Source of the DNA: Anoxynatronum buryatiense
GTDB lineage: Bacteria > Bacillota > Clostridia > Peptostreptococcales > Tindalliaceae
Assembly (NCBI RefSeq): GCF_900182905.1
Contig: NZ_FXUF01000007.1
Coordinates: 1 to 64,000 of the forward strand
Length of the DNA stretch: 64,000 nucleotides
Direction of reading: 5' to 3'
This document shows positions 54,397 through 63,481 of this stretch, one piece after another. The position numbers and the translations under genes are program-made. The first letter of the stretch is position 1. Every line of letters starts with the position of its first letter. Below the pieces are notes generated by a model, which did not search any database, was not told where the DNA came from, and saw only the letters and a program-made list of their open reading frames with translations.

Positions 54397-55791
54397 TTAC
54401 TGGAGCCCAAAGAACTCCCGGGCATTATAGTAGCAGATATTCTCCACCACCTGTTTCAGTGCGGCTTCGCCGGAGAAATATTCGCCCCGCTCCACCAGGG
54501 AACCCAGGTAGCTGCAAAGCATACGGCGGTACAGTTCATGACGGGGGTAGCTGAGGAAGCTGCGGCTGTCGGTGAGCATGCCCACTGACAGGCTGATGGG
54601 GTACAGGTTGGCAACGGCTTCAAACTGGCGCTGAATGCCATAGGCCTGATCGTTGAACCACCAGGGGGCGCCCAGCTGCACCTTGGCCCGGGTGCCGCCC
54701 TCGCAGAAGCCGGCGGCCAATATGGCGAAGGTTTCCATGAGCACCGGGTTCAGGGGATACAGGATGGTCTTGGGCAGGGCTTCCCGTTCTTTCAGGTAAT
54801 TCAGGAGGGTCCCCACGCTTCGCACAGAGGTGGTGTCATCGGTACAGTCAAAACCGGTGGAAACGCCCACCTGCTTTTCCATCACCTTGTTGGCACCCTG
54901 ATAAGTGCCGATGTGAAGCTGCATGACAAAGCCCTGGCGATGGTACATCTGCCCCATGGCTGCCAGGCAGGCGGATTTGTACCGGTTGATTTCCTCTGTG
55001 GTGAGGGCTTCACCTTTGGCGGCTTTTGCATAAATGGCCTCCACCTGTTCTTCGGTGAAGTCGGCCCAGGTGAAATCGGCAATGCCGTTGTCACTGATCA
55101 TGGTGCCGATGTCTTTGAAGTCCAGCAGCCGCTTTTCCAGCGCGGTCATCATGCCGGCAAAGGAGTGGATGGTCATGCCGGTGACGGCTTCCAACTGGGG
55201 CAGGTAGCCTGGAAAATCTGCCTTTTCACAGTAAAACACCTTGTCAGGGCGGAAGGCGGAAAGAACGCGCACCTTCAGATCTGGATCTGCCAGCATTTTT
55301 TCGTGGTATTCCAGGGAATCCACCGGATCTTCGGTGGTGCTGGCCACTTCCACCCGGGAAACCTCCATGCACCACCGGGGAGTCATTTGCTTTTCCACAA
55401 TCATGGCTTTGGTTTTTTGGTAAATGGTTTCTGCATTTTCAGGGCCCAGGGGCTCGTCGATGTCAAAGTAGCGCTTCAACTCCAGGGCACACCAGATGTA
55501 CAGGGGGTTGCCGATGAGCTGGGGCATGATTTCAGCAAAGGCCAGGTATTTTTCGTAGTAGCTGGCGTCGCCGGTGATGAGGCGTTCATTGATGCCAAAG
55601 GTGCGCATGGCCCGCCATTTGTAGTGGTCACCTGCCAGCCACATTTCCCCCAGATCTTCAAACACTTTGTTTTCGCAGATTTCTTTGGGAAGCAGGTGGC
55701 AGTGGTAATCGATGATGGGAAGGTCTTTGGCATAGGCATTGTACAAGTGCCTGCCGGTTTCATTGGTTAAAAACAGGTTTTCTGAAAACAT
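54397..55791 (-). CDS. uxaC: Glucuronate/galacturonate isomerase
   Basis: 464 residues from the ATG at 55791 behind AAGGAGG; the longer frame has no site. The metal-binding 'IIDYHCHLLP' (His30/His32) and 'TPRWCMEVSRVEV' are hallmarks of uronate isomerases. It converts D-glucuronate to D-fructuronate and D-galacturonate to D-tagaturonate in the cytoplasm. It is the last gene of the sugar-acid cluster. Confidence 0.95.
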   Translation of the reverse strand: MFSENLFLTNETGRHLYNAYAKDLPIIDYHCHLLPKEICENKVFEDLGEMWLAGDHYKWRAMRTFGINERLITGDASYYEKYLAFAEIMPQLIGNPLYIWCALELKRYFDIDEPLGPENAETIYQKTKAMIVEKQMTPRWCMEVSRVEVASTTEDPVDSLEYHEKMLADPDLKVRVLSAFRPDKVFYCEKADFPGYLPQLEAVTGMTIHSFAGMMTALEKRLLDFKDIGTMISDNGIADFTWADFTEEQVEAIYAKAAKGEALTTEEINRYKSACLAAMGQMYHRQGFVMQLHIGTYQGANKVMEKQVGVSTGFDCTDDTTSVRSVGTLLNYLKEREALPKTILYPLNPVLMETFAILAAGFCEGGTRAKVQLGAPWWFNDQAYGIQRQFEAVANLYPISLSVGMLTDSRSFLSYPRHELYRRMLCSYLGSLVERGEYFSGEAALKQVVENICYYNAREFFGLQ

Positions 55792-55855
55792 GGTTCCTCC
55801 TTCTCTTCGGGCCGGGGCCTGAAGGGGTGAATGATTTTGGGCGAACAGGCGGCGG

Positions 55856-56638
55856 CTAAAAGCCGATGAGAGCGCCCCCGTCCACCGGCAGGCAGATGCC
55901 GGTGATAAATTTGGCGGCATCGCTGCACAGGTACACGGCGGCCCAGCCGATGTCTGCCGGTTCACCCACTTTGTTCATGGGGGTGCGGCCCAGAATTTTG
56001 GCCTTGCGTGCCGGATCGTTGTCGGTGGCTTTTCGGAACATGGGGGTGTCGATCCAGCCGGGGGCAATGGCATTCACCCGAATGCCGTCGCCGCTGACTT
56101 CGCTGGCCAGGGTGCGCACCAGTCCCAGATAGGCTGATTTGGCGGCGGCATAGCCCATGACATAGGGTTGGCCGATGAAGCTGGTCATGCTGGCGGTGAA
56201 GAGAATGCTGCCACTTCCCCTTTGGCGCATATGGGGCACAAAGGCTTTGGAAAGGGCAAAGGCGCCGGTGACATGCACCTTCATCACCCCTTCAAAGTCT
56301 TCCACTGTCATTTCTTCCACCGGTTTTTTGCAGTGATTTCCCGCATTATTGATGAGAATGTCCACCTGGCCGTGAGCTTCAATGAGCTCCGCTGCCAGCA
56401 GTGGGGCTTCCTGAGTATTGACCACGTCATACTGGCGGTAAAACACGCTGCCGGGATACTGGTCGCAAATGGCCTGGGCGGTTTCCGGCAGACTGCGGCC
56501 CAGCATGATCACTTTGGCACCGGCGCTGACCATGCATTCTGTCATGGCCAGTCCCAGCCCGGTGGCACCGCCGCTGATGACAGCGGTTTTTCCCGCCAGG
56601 GAAAAGATGTGGGGATAGGATGACTCCATCTTCTTCAC
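55856..56638 (-). CDS. SDR oxidoreductase, probable hexuronate-pathway reductase
   Basis: 260 residues, GTG start nine bases after GAGGAG. NAD-binding 'SGGATGLG', 'NNAG', catalytic Ser ('TASMTS') and 'YAAAK' are intact. Next to uxaC it could reduce fructuronate to mannonate, like the SDR-type reductases of Firmicutes, or act as a gluconate/2-deoxygluconate dehydrogenase. Substrate is inferred from context only. Confidence 0.85.
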   Translation of the reverse strand: MKKMESSYPHIFSLAGKTAVISGGATGLGLAMTECMVSAGAKVIMLGRSLPETAQAICDQYPGSVFYRQYDVVNTQEAPLLAAELIEAHGQVDILINNAGNHCKKPVEEMTVEDFEGVMKVHVTGAFALSKAFVPHMRQRGSGSILFTASMTSFIGQPYVMGYAAAKSAYLGLVRTLASEVSGDGIRVNAIAPGWIDTPMFRKATDNDPARKAKILGRTPMNKVGEPADIGWAAVYLCSDAAKFITGICLPVDGGALIGF

Positions 56639-57021
56639 TGATCTTCACTCCTCACCGCCGGTTTTTTGCTTTCTTTGACCGGCGTTCTGATATCAACAGG
56701 TCCTGTTGATTGGGTTTAATCCCGTGATTTTTCGAGACCGCCTGTTTCCAGGAAATAATTACCCGCGGCATGTCTTTTAACGGCATGTCTTTTTTAGGAT
56801 CAATCGGTTTCATTTTATGCCAGTGTTACCGGGTGTGGCAACCCCCGTAATGGCAAACGTGATGGCAAAGCTTCCTTTAAAAGACTGATAGAAGACTGAT
56901 AAAAGACTGATAAAAAAACTGATGACCGGAGAAGTCGGCTGCCTGTAAAATTTGTGGTTTGAAGTTCGGTTATTTCTCAAGCCTGGTATTGAACGTTATG
57001 AGTTTCCATGACTTAAGGCTT
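56639..57021. other. 383 bp without a gene, 11-bp tandem repeat
   Basis: At about 56879-56920 the unit AAAAGACTGAT recurs three to four times. No convincing terminator follows the UxaA gene, and no gene is seen. Confidence 0.5.
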
Positions 57022-58275
57022 TTATGCATCGCATTTTCGGGGTTTTACCACGTCTTTTTCCTGGTATTTATAAGGAATGTAATATTCTTTATGCCCCTGT
57101 TCTTCAGCCTTGGTCAACTGACCACCGGCCACGGCGGCCACCAGCTGCACCAGGCGGGCGGTGGCGTCTTCCTGGGTGCATGCGCCCCGGAGCATCACGC
57201 CGGCATCCACATCCATGTCATCCGACATATGCCGGTAGGTGTCACTGTTACCGGTGATTTTGATTACCGGGGCCACCGCAGAACCCACCACACTCCCCCG
57301 GCCTGTCACCAGAAAAGTGAGGTGACTGCCGCTGGCAATGAGAGCCATCAGCCCTTCATTGTCGTTGGGGTTGGTGATGCCGAAGTTCATCCAGTGGGGG
57401 TCGGGGGTGGTGTCCAACAGCCACAGGCCGGGGTGGGGCGGGGTGGCACCCACTTTCAGCACGCCCTGAATGGGCCGGGAGCCGCTTTTGATAAAGGCAC
57501 CCATGCTTTTTTCCTCGATGGTGGAGAGTCCGCCGGCGAAGTTGCCGGGGCTCACAGAATACTGGCGTACGGCTTTGCAGTAGTCAAGGGCTTTGTCGTA
57601 GGTGTTGGCCAGGGCTTCCCGGGCGGCTTCGTCAGCTCCCCGGGCCAGCAGATGATCCCGAAGCCCGATGGCTTCCACGATTTCCTCAAAAATGGCAGTG
57701 CCCCCCTGATCCACCAGCCAGTCGTAAAACCGGCCCACCAGCACGTTGCCTGCCAGTCCGCTGGTATAGTCACTGCCGCCGCACTCGGCGCCAATCACCA
57801 GATCAGCAACCCCCATGGGTACCCGGGGGGTGTTCTCCAACTGCTTCTCCAGGCTTTTCACCGCTGCAAGGCCTTTTTCAATGCTCTTTTGAGTACCGCC
57901 GGCATCCTGTATAAAGAACCATTCCGCCGGTTTTCCCTCGGCGGCGGCTTTTTCTGCCAACCATTGAGGCTGAATGTATTCGCAGCCCAGGCCCACTGCC
58001 AGCACCGCCCCCACATTGGGGTGGCGCATCAGGGCAATGAGCATGCGCACCGCGTATTCATTATCGGTGCAGCCCTGAAAACCCACCACCTCCACCTCTT
58101 GATGGTCGGTGCGTTTGACGATTTCCTTGGCCACAAAACTGGCGCATTCCACCGTGTAGATGACCAGCACTTTGTTGCGAATGCCCTTTTTCCCCTGGGC
58201 ACGTGCATAGCCCAGCCACTGCCCTGGTGCCGGTGATGATTTAGAATGGGGTTGCTGCTGCGTTTCCGGGTTCAT
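57022..58275 (-). CDS. UxaA-family dehydratase, large (catalytic) subunit
   Basis: 417 residues from the ATG at 58275 behind GGGAGG. '[18 protein letters not shown]', '[11 protein letters not shown]' and '[16 protein letters not shown]' match the C-terminal catalytic part of altronate/galactarate dehydratases. It would dehydrate a sugar acid to a 2-keto-3-deoxy acid. The SAF-domain part is encoded separately just upstream. Confidence 0.88.
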   Translation of the reverse strand: MNPETQQQPHSKSSPAPGQWLGYARAQGKKGIRNKVLVIYTVECASFVAKEIVKRTDHQEVEVVGFQGCTDNEYAVRMLIALMRHPNVGAVLAVGLGCEYIQPQWLAEKAAAEGKPAEWFFIQDAGGTQKSIEKGLAAVKSLEKQLENTPRVPMGVADLVIGAECGGSDYTSGLAGNVLVGRFYDWLVDQGGTAIFEEIVEAIGLRDHLLARGADEAAREALANTYDKALDYCKAVRQYSVSPGNFAGGLSTIEEKSMGAFIKSGSRPIQGVLKVGATPPHPGLWLLDTTPDPHWMNFGITNPNDNEGLMALIASGSHLTFLVTGRGSVVGSAVAPVIKITGNSDTYRHMSDDMDVDAGVMLRGACTQEDATARLVQLVAAVAGGQLTKAEEQGHKEYYIPYKYQEKDVVKPRKCDA

Positions 58276-58287
58276 GCCCTTTCCTCC

Positions 58288-58333
58288 CTTGCTCACTGAC
58301 GCCTCTATTTCCTTGCTCACTGACGCCTCTATA
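58288..58333. repeat. 22-bp direct repeat, two copies
   Basis: CCTTGCTCACTGACGCCTCT followed by AT occurs at 58287 and again 24 bp on, between the two UxaA subunit genes. Longer starts of the large subunit would read into it. Confidence 0.6.
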
Positions 58334-58351
58334 CCTTACTCCTTTATTCCC

Positions 58352-58741
58352 TTACTCATAGCGGGTGTCTTTCGGCGCGCCGGTGTGGGCGTCCAAATGG
58401 GATGACCGCTCATCGTACAGGCTGCGCATGCAGTGAAGGTGCACCCAGGCACCCTGCTCAACGGGAATGGTGGTGCAGCCGATGACCACGCCGTATTTCA
58501 CAATGGGGGTTTCAGCCGCCAGCGGCTTCAGCGCGATTTTGTGCCCCGGGGGAATCACTTCCACCGCTTCAAGGGTGGCCTGCGTCCCAGGGGGAAGTCC
58601 GGTGAGAGGCACCGGCCCGGGCGAAATCTCACCCAATGCCGTGGCCACATTGTCTGCCGGGTCGATGACAAAGGCTTCCGGGTTGGAAAGATTCTCAGCT
58701 TCTTTCACAACTTCCCTGGCATCCTCCGTTGATTGTTTCAT
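58352..58741 (-). CDS. UxaA-family dehydratase, small (SAF domain) subunit
   Basis: 129 residues. 'DNVATALGEISPG', 'IPPGHKIALKPLAA' and 'VKYGVVIGCTT' match the N-terminal SAF domain of altronate dehydratase. Together with the gene downstream it makes a split two-subunit dehydratase. Confidence 0.88.
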   Translation of the reverse strand: MKQSTEDAREVVKEAENLSNPEAFVIDPADNVATALGEISPGPVPLTGLPPGTQATLEAVEVIPPGHKIALKPLAAETPIVKYGVVIGCTTIPVEQGAWVHLHCMRSLYDERSSHLDAHTGAPKDTRYE

Positions 58742-58891
58742 GTCATACCCTTCTTTCTGTTGGTTCCAAGTTCCGGTTCCCGATTCTCACTTCAATCAGT
58801 CTGCTGAACGTTCCTGTGCCATGTGACTGATTCTTTGTGGGCTTTATGCGGCACGTGGTTTCGCGTTCTGTGGCTTGAACTATCATTATGT

Positions 58892-59557
58892 TTACAGAAT
58901 ACCGAAGGTGCGGAAGGCTTCAGTGGCAGACATGCCGTTTTCAATGGCTTTGCGTACCACTTTTTCTCCGGCGGCTTTTTCAAGTGATTTTTCAATGACC
59001 TCAGTGGCAATGCCGGCGGGAATGATGAGCACCCCGTCGATGTCACCGAACACAATGTCGCCGTCATGGATGGTCACCTGACCGATTTCAATGGGGCAGC
59101 GGAAATCCACCACCTGGGTGCGCACAGAGGAATCCTGAGCATAGCAGCCGTTGCTGAACACAGGCCAGTTTTGCTCCAGTACCTGAGGCGTATCCCGGTG
59201 CCAGCCGTTCACCACAGCCCCAACCGCTCCCCGCATTCGGGCAGTGGCAGTGAGCAGCTCGCCCCAGTAAGCACACCGTTTGGTGCCGCCGGTGGCAAGG
59301 TATATTTCATTGGTTTCCAGCTGATCGAGGGCTTCTGTGAGAAGGCCGAAGGGTTTTTTCTGTTCGCTGAACACGTCAATCATCAGCACTGTCATGGCTT
59401 TACCCGCCAGCTTCATGTCCTCCCGCATGGGGCGGACATCCTGGGGAAGAAACTGATGGTAGTAGCCCATGACATCCAGAATATCTCCCACCACAGGTGT
59501 GTACAGTTTTTCTTCCATCAGTTGGAACATTTCTGTTTCATTTTGCCATAAAGACAT
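58892..59557 (-). CDS. RraA-family aldolase/decarboxylase-like protein
   Basis: 221 residues behind AAAGGAGG. It matches the RraA/HMG-CHA aldolase fold with '[20 protein letters not shown]', the metal-binding Arg-Asp in '[11 protein letters not shown]', and '[15 protein letters not shown]'. The usual DG before the Arg-Asp is NG here. In this cluster it probably cleaves or decarboxylates a keto acid. True RraA RNase-inhibitor function is unlikely. Confidence 0.85.
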   Translation of the reverse strand: MSLWQNETEMFQLMEEKLYTPVVGDILDVMGYYHQFLPQDVRPMREDMKLAGKAMTVLMIDVFSEQKKPFGLLTEALDQLETNEIYLATGGTKRCAYWGELLTATARMRGAVGAVVNGWHRDTPQVLEQNWPVFSNGCYAQDSSVRTQVVDFRCPIEIGQVTIHDGDIVFGDIDGVLIIPAGIATEVIEKSLEKAAGEKVVRKAIENGMSATEAFRTFGIL

Positions 59558-59873
59558 GAAATTGCCTCCTTTTTCTCGGTTCCTATTTTCGGCTTCGGCT
59601 TTGGCTTTAATTTGGGTTTTGGTTTTGATGTGATAGGTGCCTGTTGCCTTTTTCTTCTGAATGATCGAATGATTGAATGATTAATAATTAATGATTGAAT
59701 GATTAATGATTTATTGAAGCACAATCCCTGGAAAGGGGGAGGTTGAAGACGAAGGGCCTGAACCCCTCTCCGTAAGCAGGCTTTTCTCGAACATACACAA
59801 ACCTGAATCGCGCCCTTGAAAATGGGTTCTTTCTGACACTCGCAACAGCGCCCAACCCCGAAAGCAGCTTTAC
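59558..59873. other. 316 bp without a gene, low-complexity repeats
   Basis: Hexamer-like GGCTTC/GGCTTT/GGTTTT repeats at about 59588-59630, and AATGATTGAATGATTAAT repeats at about 59660-59715. No gene or clear regulatory site is seen. Confidence 0.5.
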
Positions 59874-60617
59874 CTAATAGCCGTATGCCAGGGCCCCGCC
59901 GTCAACAGCAAAATCCTGACCGGTGATATAGGCTGCGCCGTCGCTGATTAGAAACTGGGCCATGGCCCCCAGGTCACGGGTGTCGCCATAGCGGTGAAGG
60001 GGCATGCGGCTGAGAATTTTCGCCTGCCGCTCTTCGGTCATCACCTGCTTGTTCATTTCACTGGGGTACCATCCCGGTGCAATGGAGTTGACGTTGACAT
60101 TGTCGGCCGCCCATTCCACTGCCAGTCCCCGGGTCATGGCCAGTACGGCTCCCTTGCTGGAGCAGTAGGGCACCACTTCAGAGAAGCCCAGGTGGGCTGC
60201 CATGCTGGTGATGTTCACAATGCGCCCCACGTGGGGAGAGGCCTTCAGGTAAGGGTAGCAAAGGCAGCTGAGCTTGAACACGCTGTTCACATTCACCTGA
60301 TGAATTTTTTCGAAATCTTCGTCGGCAAAGCTCTCTGCCCGGCCTTTGACGGTAATGCCTGCGTTATTCACCAGAAAATCGATGCCATCGGTTTCACCAA
60401 TGGTCTTCACCAGTTCAGCCATACGGGGATAATCGCAGACATCCCCCGCCAGGTGAACCACCCCGGGAAGCGCTTCGGCCCCTTCAATTTTAACACTGCC
60501 GCTGCGGCTGATGGCATATACGTTGGCACCGGCTTCTGCCAGCACTTTGGCAATGGCATAGCCAATGCCGCTGGATGCACCTGTGACAATGCCTGTTCTT
60601 CCTGTCAGTTCAAACAT
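59874..60617 (-). CDS. SDR oxidoreductase (sugar-acid dehydrogenase type)
   Basis: 247 residues behind AGGAGG. 'TGASSGIG', 'NNAGI', 'NITSMAAH' and 'YCSSKGA' form a complete classical SDR site. It resembles gluconate 5-dehydrogenase/KduD-type enzymes. It differs clearly from the SDR at 55856, so two separate redox steps are likely. Confidence 0.87.
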   Translation of the reverse strand: MFELTGRTGIVTGASSGIGYAIAKVLAEAGANVYAISRSGSVKIEGAEALPGVVHLAGDVCDYPRMAELVKTIGETDGIDFLVNNAGITVKGRAESFADEDFEKIHQVNVNSVFKLSCLCYPYLKASPHVGRIVNITSMAAHLGFSEVVPYCSSKGAVLAMTRGLAVEWAADNVNVNSIAPGWYPSEMNKQVMTEERQAKILSRMPLHRYGDTRDLGAMAQFLISDGAAYITGQDFAVDGGALAYGY

Positions 60618-60670
60618 GTGGTCGCCTCCTGATCCTACAATTCTATTCTAATGAACTGCTATTCAAGCTG

Positions 60671-60739
60671 TTTCATGAAACTCTTTTGTGTGATTTCATG
60701 AAGCCCTTTTGTGTGATTTCATGAAGCCCTCTTGTGTGA
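60671..60739. repeat. 23-bp tandem repeat, three copies
   Basis: Units begin at 60671, 60694 and 60717 with TTTCATGAA(A/G)C and end TTGTGTGA. They lie upstream of the SDR gene on the minus strand. The TTTCATGAAA part is palindromic, so an operator role is possible. Confidence 0.75.
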
Positions 60740-60843
60740 TTTCTTAAGGGGTGTTGAGGGAATCTTTTCATGTTGCTTTGATTGTTTCATTCTTATACTG
60801 GTTGGTTAATGCCCCTTCTGTCCTGTTCTTATCCTGTTACCGT

Positions 60844-61989
60844 TTATAGGGGCTGCAGGTGTTCTTCCATAAAGCGGAAGCCCCAGCCGGCACCTTCCCG
60901 CTGATGAGCGTAGCCATTTTCAATGACCATGGGCTTGTCGATGATGCCGTCGATCCAGTCGAAGCTTTCGGCGCCGTAGGGTTGCCCGATGGTGGCCAGC
61001 AGCGGCACATCGTAATCTTTGTAGTAATGGGGCAGGCAGGGAATGTGATGGGCTTCTGCCAGGGCGGCGCTGAGACGCCAGGCCTCCACGCCGCCAATAC
61101 GAATAATATCAGGCTGCCACAAGTCAAGGGCATTGCGGCGAATAAGCTCCCGCAGGGCAACGACGTCATATTCCCGTTCTCCCATGGCCAGGCTGATGCC
61201 GGTTTTGCTGCGTATCATTTCATACCCTGCGAAATCGGTGTTCACCACCGGCTCTTCAAACCACTGAATGCCCATTTCCCGGGCGGCATTGGAGAGGGTG
61301 ATGGCGTTGGGCACCGACATGCCCTGGTTGGCATCCATCATAATTTTCACCGTGGGTCCCAGGGCTTCCCGCACCTTGGCAATGCGGTGAAGATCCCGTT
61401 CCAGTTCAGGGCTGCCCACTTTGATTTTCACCGCGGTGAAGCCGCGGGCTTTGTAGCCCAACACTTCTTCCAGCAGCTCTTCGTCGCTGTAGCTGAGCCA
61501 TCCGCCGCTGCCATAGACGGGGATTTTTTTGCCATTGGATCCCAGCAGTTTGTGTATGGGCTGCCCCAGGGTTTTTCCCCAGGCGTCCCACATGGCCACA
61601 TTCACCGTGGCCTGGGCCCACCGCTGGAGTCCCACGTTGCCGAAATACTCTGCTTCCCGTTCAAAATCCGCCTTCAGTTTGAGGGTTTCATTGATGGCAT
61701 AGCCATTTTCAAGCACCAGGCCTTTCATGTCATGAAGGGCACCTTCAATGGCCCGGGGGGAATAATGGAAGGAGAGCAGGTATCCCTGACCGGTGATGCC
61801 GCTGTCGGTCACAACCTCCACCACATAAAAGGCAATTTCGCTGATGGTGTGGGTGGCATCGGCAATGGGGCGGCTGATCTGGGAGACTGCCCGGTATAAG
61901 TGAAGGTCTTTGATGGTATGGGGGTTTGAAGATTGGGGTTGTTTTTTGGATGGCTGCTGAGATTGCTGCCGGTCTATTTGCTGGTTCAT
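60844..61989 (-). CDS. Enolase-superfamily acid-sugar dehydratase (mandelate racemase type) 1
   Basis: 381 residues behind AGAGG. The catalytic KxK is in 'AVKIKVGSPE'. Metal ligands are in 'MMDANQG', 'WFEEPV' and 'AMGERE'. The general base His/Asp pair is likely in 'CLPHYY' and 'QPDIIRIGG'. Such enzymes dehydrate aldonic or aldaric acids to 2-keto-3-deoxy acids. The substrate is unknown. The N-terminal ~25 residues are Gln/Ser/Lys-rich and probably disordered. Confidence 0.85.
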   Translation of the reverse strand: MNQQIDRQQSQQPSKKQPQSSNPHTIKDLHLYRAVSQISRPIADATHTISEIAFYVVEVVTDSGITGQGYLLSFHYSPRAIEGALHDMKGLVLENGYAINETLKLKADFEREAEYFGNVGLQRWAQATVNVAMWDAWGKTLGQPIHKLLGSNGKKIPVYGSGGWLSYSDEELLEEVLGYKARGFTAVKIKVGSPELERDLHRIAKVREALGPTVKIMMDANQGMSVPNAITLSNAAREMGIQWFEEPVVNTDFAGYEMIRSKTGISLAMGEREYDVVALRELIRRNALDLWQPDIIRIGGVEAWRLSAALAEAHHIPCLPHYYKDYDVPLLATIGQPYGAESFDWIDGIIDKPMVIENGYAHQREGAGWGFRFMEEHLQPL

Positions 61990-62037
61990 GAGTCTGCCTC
62001 TTTTCAGTGAAGTTTTTTAGCTTAGAAGCATTTCAAC

Positions 62038-63156
62038 TTACAGACGCACCACCCGGTAAGAATGGCACTGCCTCTCAATGAGCTCCCAGTCCAGTTCTGC
62101 CCCCACGCCGGGGCCTTCGGGAACAGTGATCATTCCCTGTTCATCGATGGGAAGGCTGCCCTTCATGGGAAACTGGAAAGATTCTTCAGGCACAAAGTAT
62201 TCATAGTATTCGCAGTTGCGAATGGCACAGCTCACATGCAGGTTCACCAGATCCATGTAGTTCATGGTGGTGGTGTGAATTTCGCAGTTCAGTCCAAAGC
62301 CCTCTGCCATATGGGCAATTTTCAGGGTGCCGGTGATCCCGTTTTTCCAGCTTACATCGGCCCGTACAATATCTGCCGCCCGCTGGGCGATGGTCTGGGC
62401 CACTCCCCAGTGACAGCCCCGGGTGGTTTCTGTGGCGGCAATGGGAATATCCAGTGTGCGGCACAGCTCCTGATACTTGTAGAGCTCAAAATCACGGAAG
62501 GGTTCTTCCAGCCACCGGTAATTCAGCTTTTCCAGCTGCCGGCCCACGGCAATGGCCTGATCAAGGGTGTATTCTGCCACAGGGTCACTCATGAGCACCA
62601 TGTCGTCTCCCACGGCCTTGCGAATGGCTTGGTGAATCTCCATGTCAAGGGTCCAGGGGCCGGGGGGGTGAGCCTTGTAGGCGTGAATGCCTTTGCTCCT
62701 ATAATAGAGGGCTTCTTCCACGTAGTCTTCCAGGGTTTCATGGAACAGCCCGCTGGCGTAAACAGGCAGCTGGGTGCGGTAGGCTCCCAGGTATTTGTAG
62801 AGGGGCAGGCCCGCTTTTTTGGCGCACATGTCCCAAAGGGCCACATCCACCGGCCCTGGCAGGTACACAGGAAAAAAGGTGAGGTGGCGGTCGATGTTCC
62901 AGAGCTCATGCCAGATTTTCTCCCGGTCATGGGGGTCGCGACCCATCACCACCGGGGCAATGTTGTCGTGAAGGTAGTTTTCTGTCACGCCGCCGCTGCG
63001 GGCGGCCAGGCAGGTGGCCAGGCCTTCGGTGCCATCGTCGGCAGTGAGCTTCAGCACCACCACATCCCAATCCATGGCGGCACCGCCCCGCCGTTTTTCA
63101 TCAAAAAGACATTTTTCCCGCTTCACCCACCAGGTTTCAAAAGATACGATTTTCAT
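62038..63156 (-). CDS. Enolase-superfamily acid-sugar dehydratase type 2
   Basis: 372 residues behind AAAGGAG. 'AYKAHPPGP' carries the catalytic Lys with a His instead of the second Lys. Metal ligands are in 'LMSDPVAEYT', 'WLEEPF' and 'ATETTRG', and a His base is in 'NCEIHTTTM'. It is only distantly similar to the neighbouring paralogue, so it likely acts on another stereoisomer. Confidence 0.83.
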   Translation of the reverse strand: MKIVSFETWWVKREKCLFDEKRRGGAAMDWDVVVLKLTADDGTEGLATCLAARSGGVTENYLHDNIAPVVMGRDPHDREKIWHELWNIDRHLTFFPVYLPGPVDVALWDMCAKKAGLPLYKYLGAYRTQLPVYASGLFHETLEDYVEEALYYRSKGIHAYKAHPPGPWTLDMEIHQAIRKAVGDDMVLMSDPVAEYTLDQAIAVGRQLEKLNYRWLEEPFRDFELYKYQELCRTLDIPIAATETTRGCHWGVAQTIAQRAADIVRADVSWKNGITGTLKIAHMAEGFGLNCEIHTTTMNYMDLVNLHVSCAIRNCEYYEYFVPEESFQFPMKGSLPIDEQGMITVPEGPGVGAELDWELIERQCHSYRVVRL

Positions 63157-63481
63157 TGTCAGGCTCCTTTATCAGTGCTTATTAGAAATGCTACCCTCCG
63201 TGTTTATACGTGTTCAAACAAGAGTTTATAAGTGAACGCTTATATCCGTATTAAAATGAACGCTTATATCCGTGTTTAAACGAAATCCCATCACTTTGTT
63301 AAATGAAAGCTGATATGAAACTTAAATGAACGCTTTTCCAACGGTGTTTGCATTGCTTTCATGGGCACATGCGTCACCATTTGATAAGAAATCGATCAAG
63401 AATCGATACGGATTTCCTTCGGCAGGAAAGCACCTGGTGCAGCCATCTTTTCTTGATGATCATTGTGAATCACTCTAAATT
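63157..63481. other. 325 bp upstream region with 26-bp direct repeats
   Basis: GAACGCTTATATCCGT occurs at 63233 and again 26 bp on (63259), with a third partial GAACGCTT near 63329. This AT-rich region lies upstream of the second dehydratase gene, so it is a likely operator/promoter region. No regulator gene is in the window. Confidence 0.5.

Noticed and set aside
58892-59557. RraA as an RNase E inhibitor
   Set aside because: The sugar-acid gene context and metal-binding residues favour the aldolase/decarboxylase branch of the family.
60859-61899. Long plus-strand frame (346 codons) opposite the first enolase-family gene
   Set aside because: It is the antisense shadow of a well-supported gene; its translation has no recognisable motif and no ribosome binding site. 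The same applies to long plus-strand frames at 62062-63231, 56959-58236, 54913-55770 and 46302-47393.
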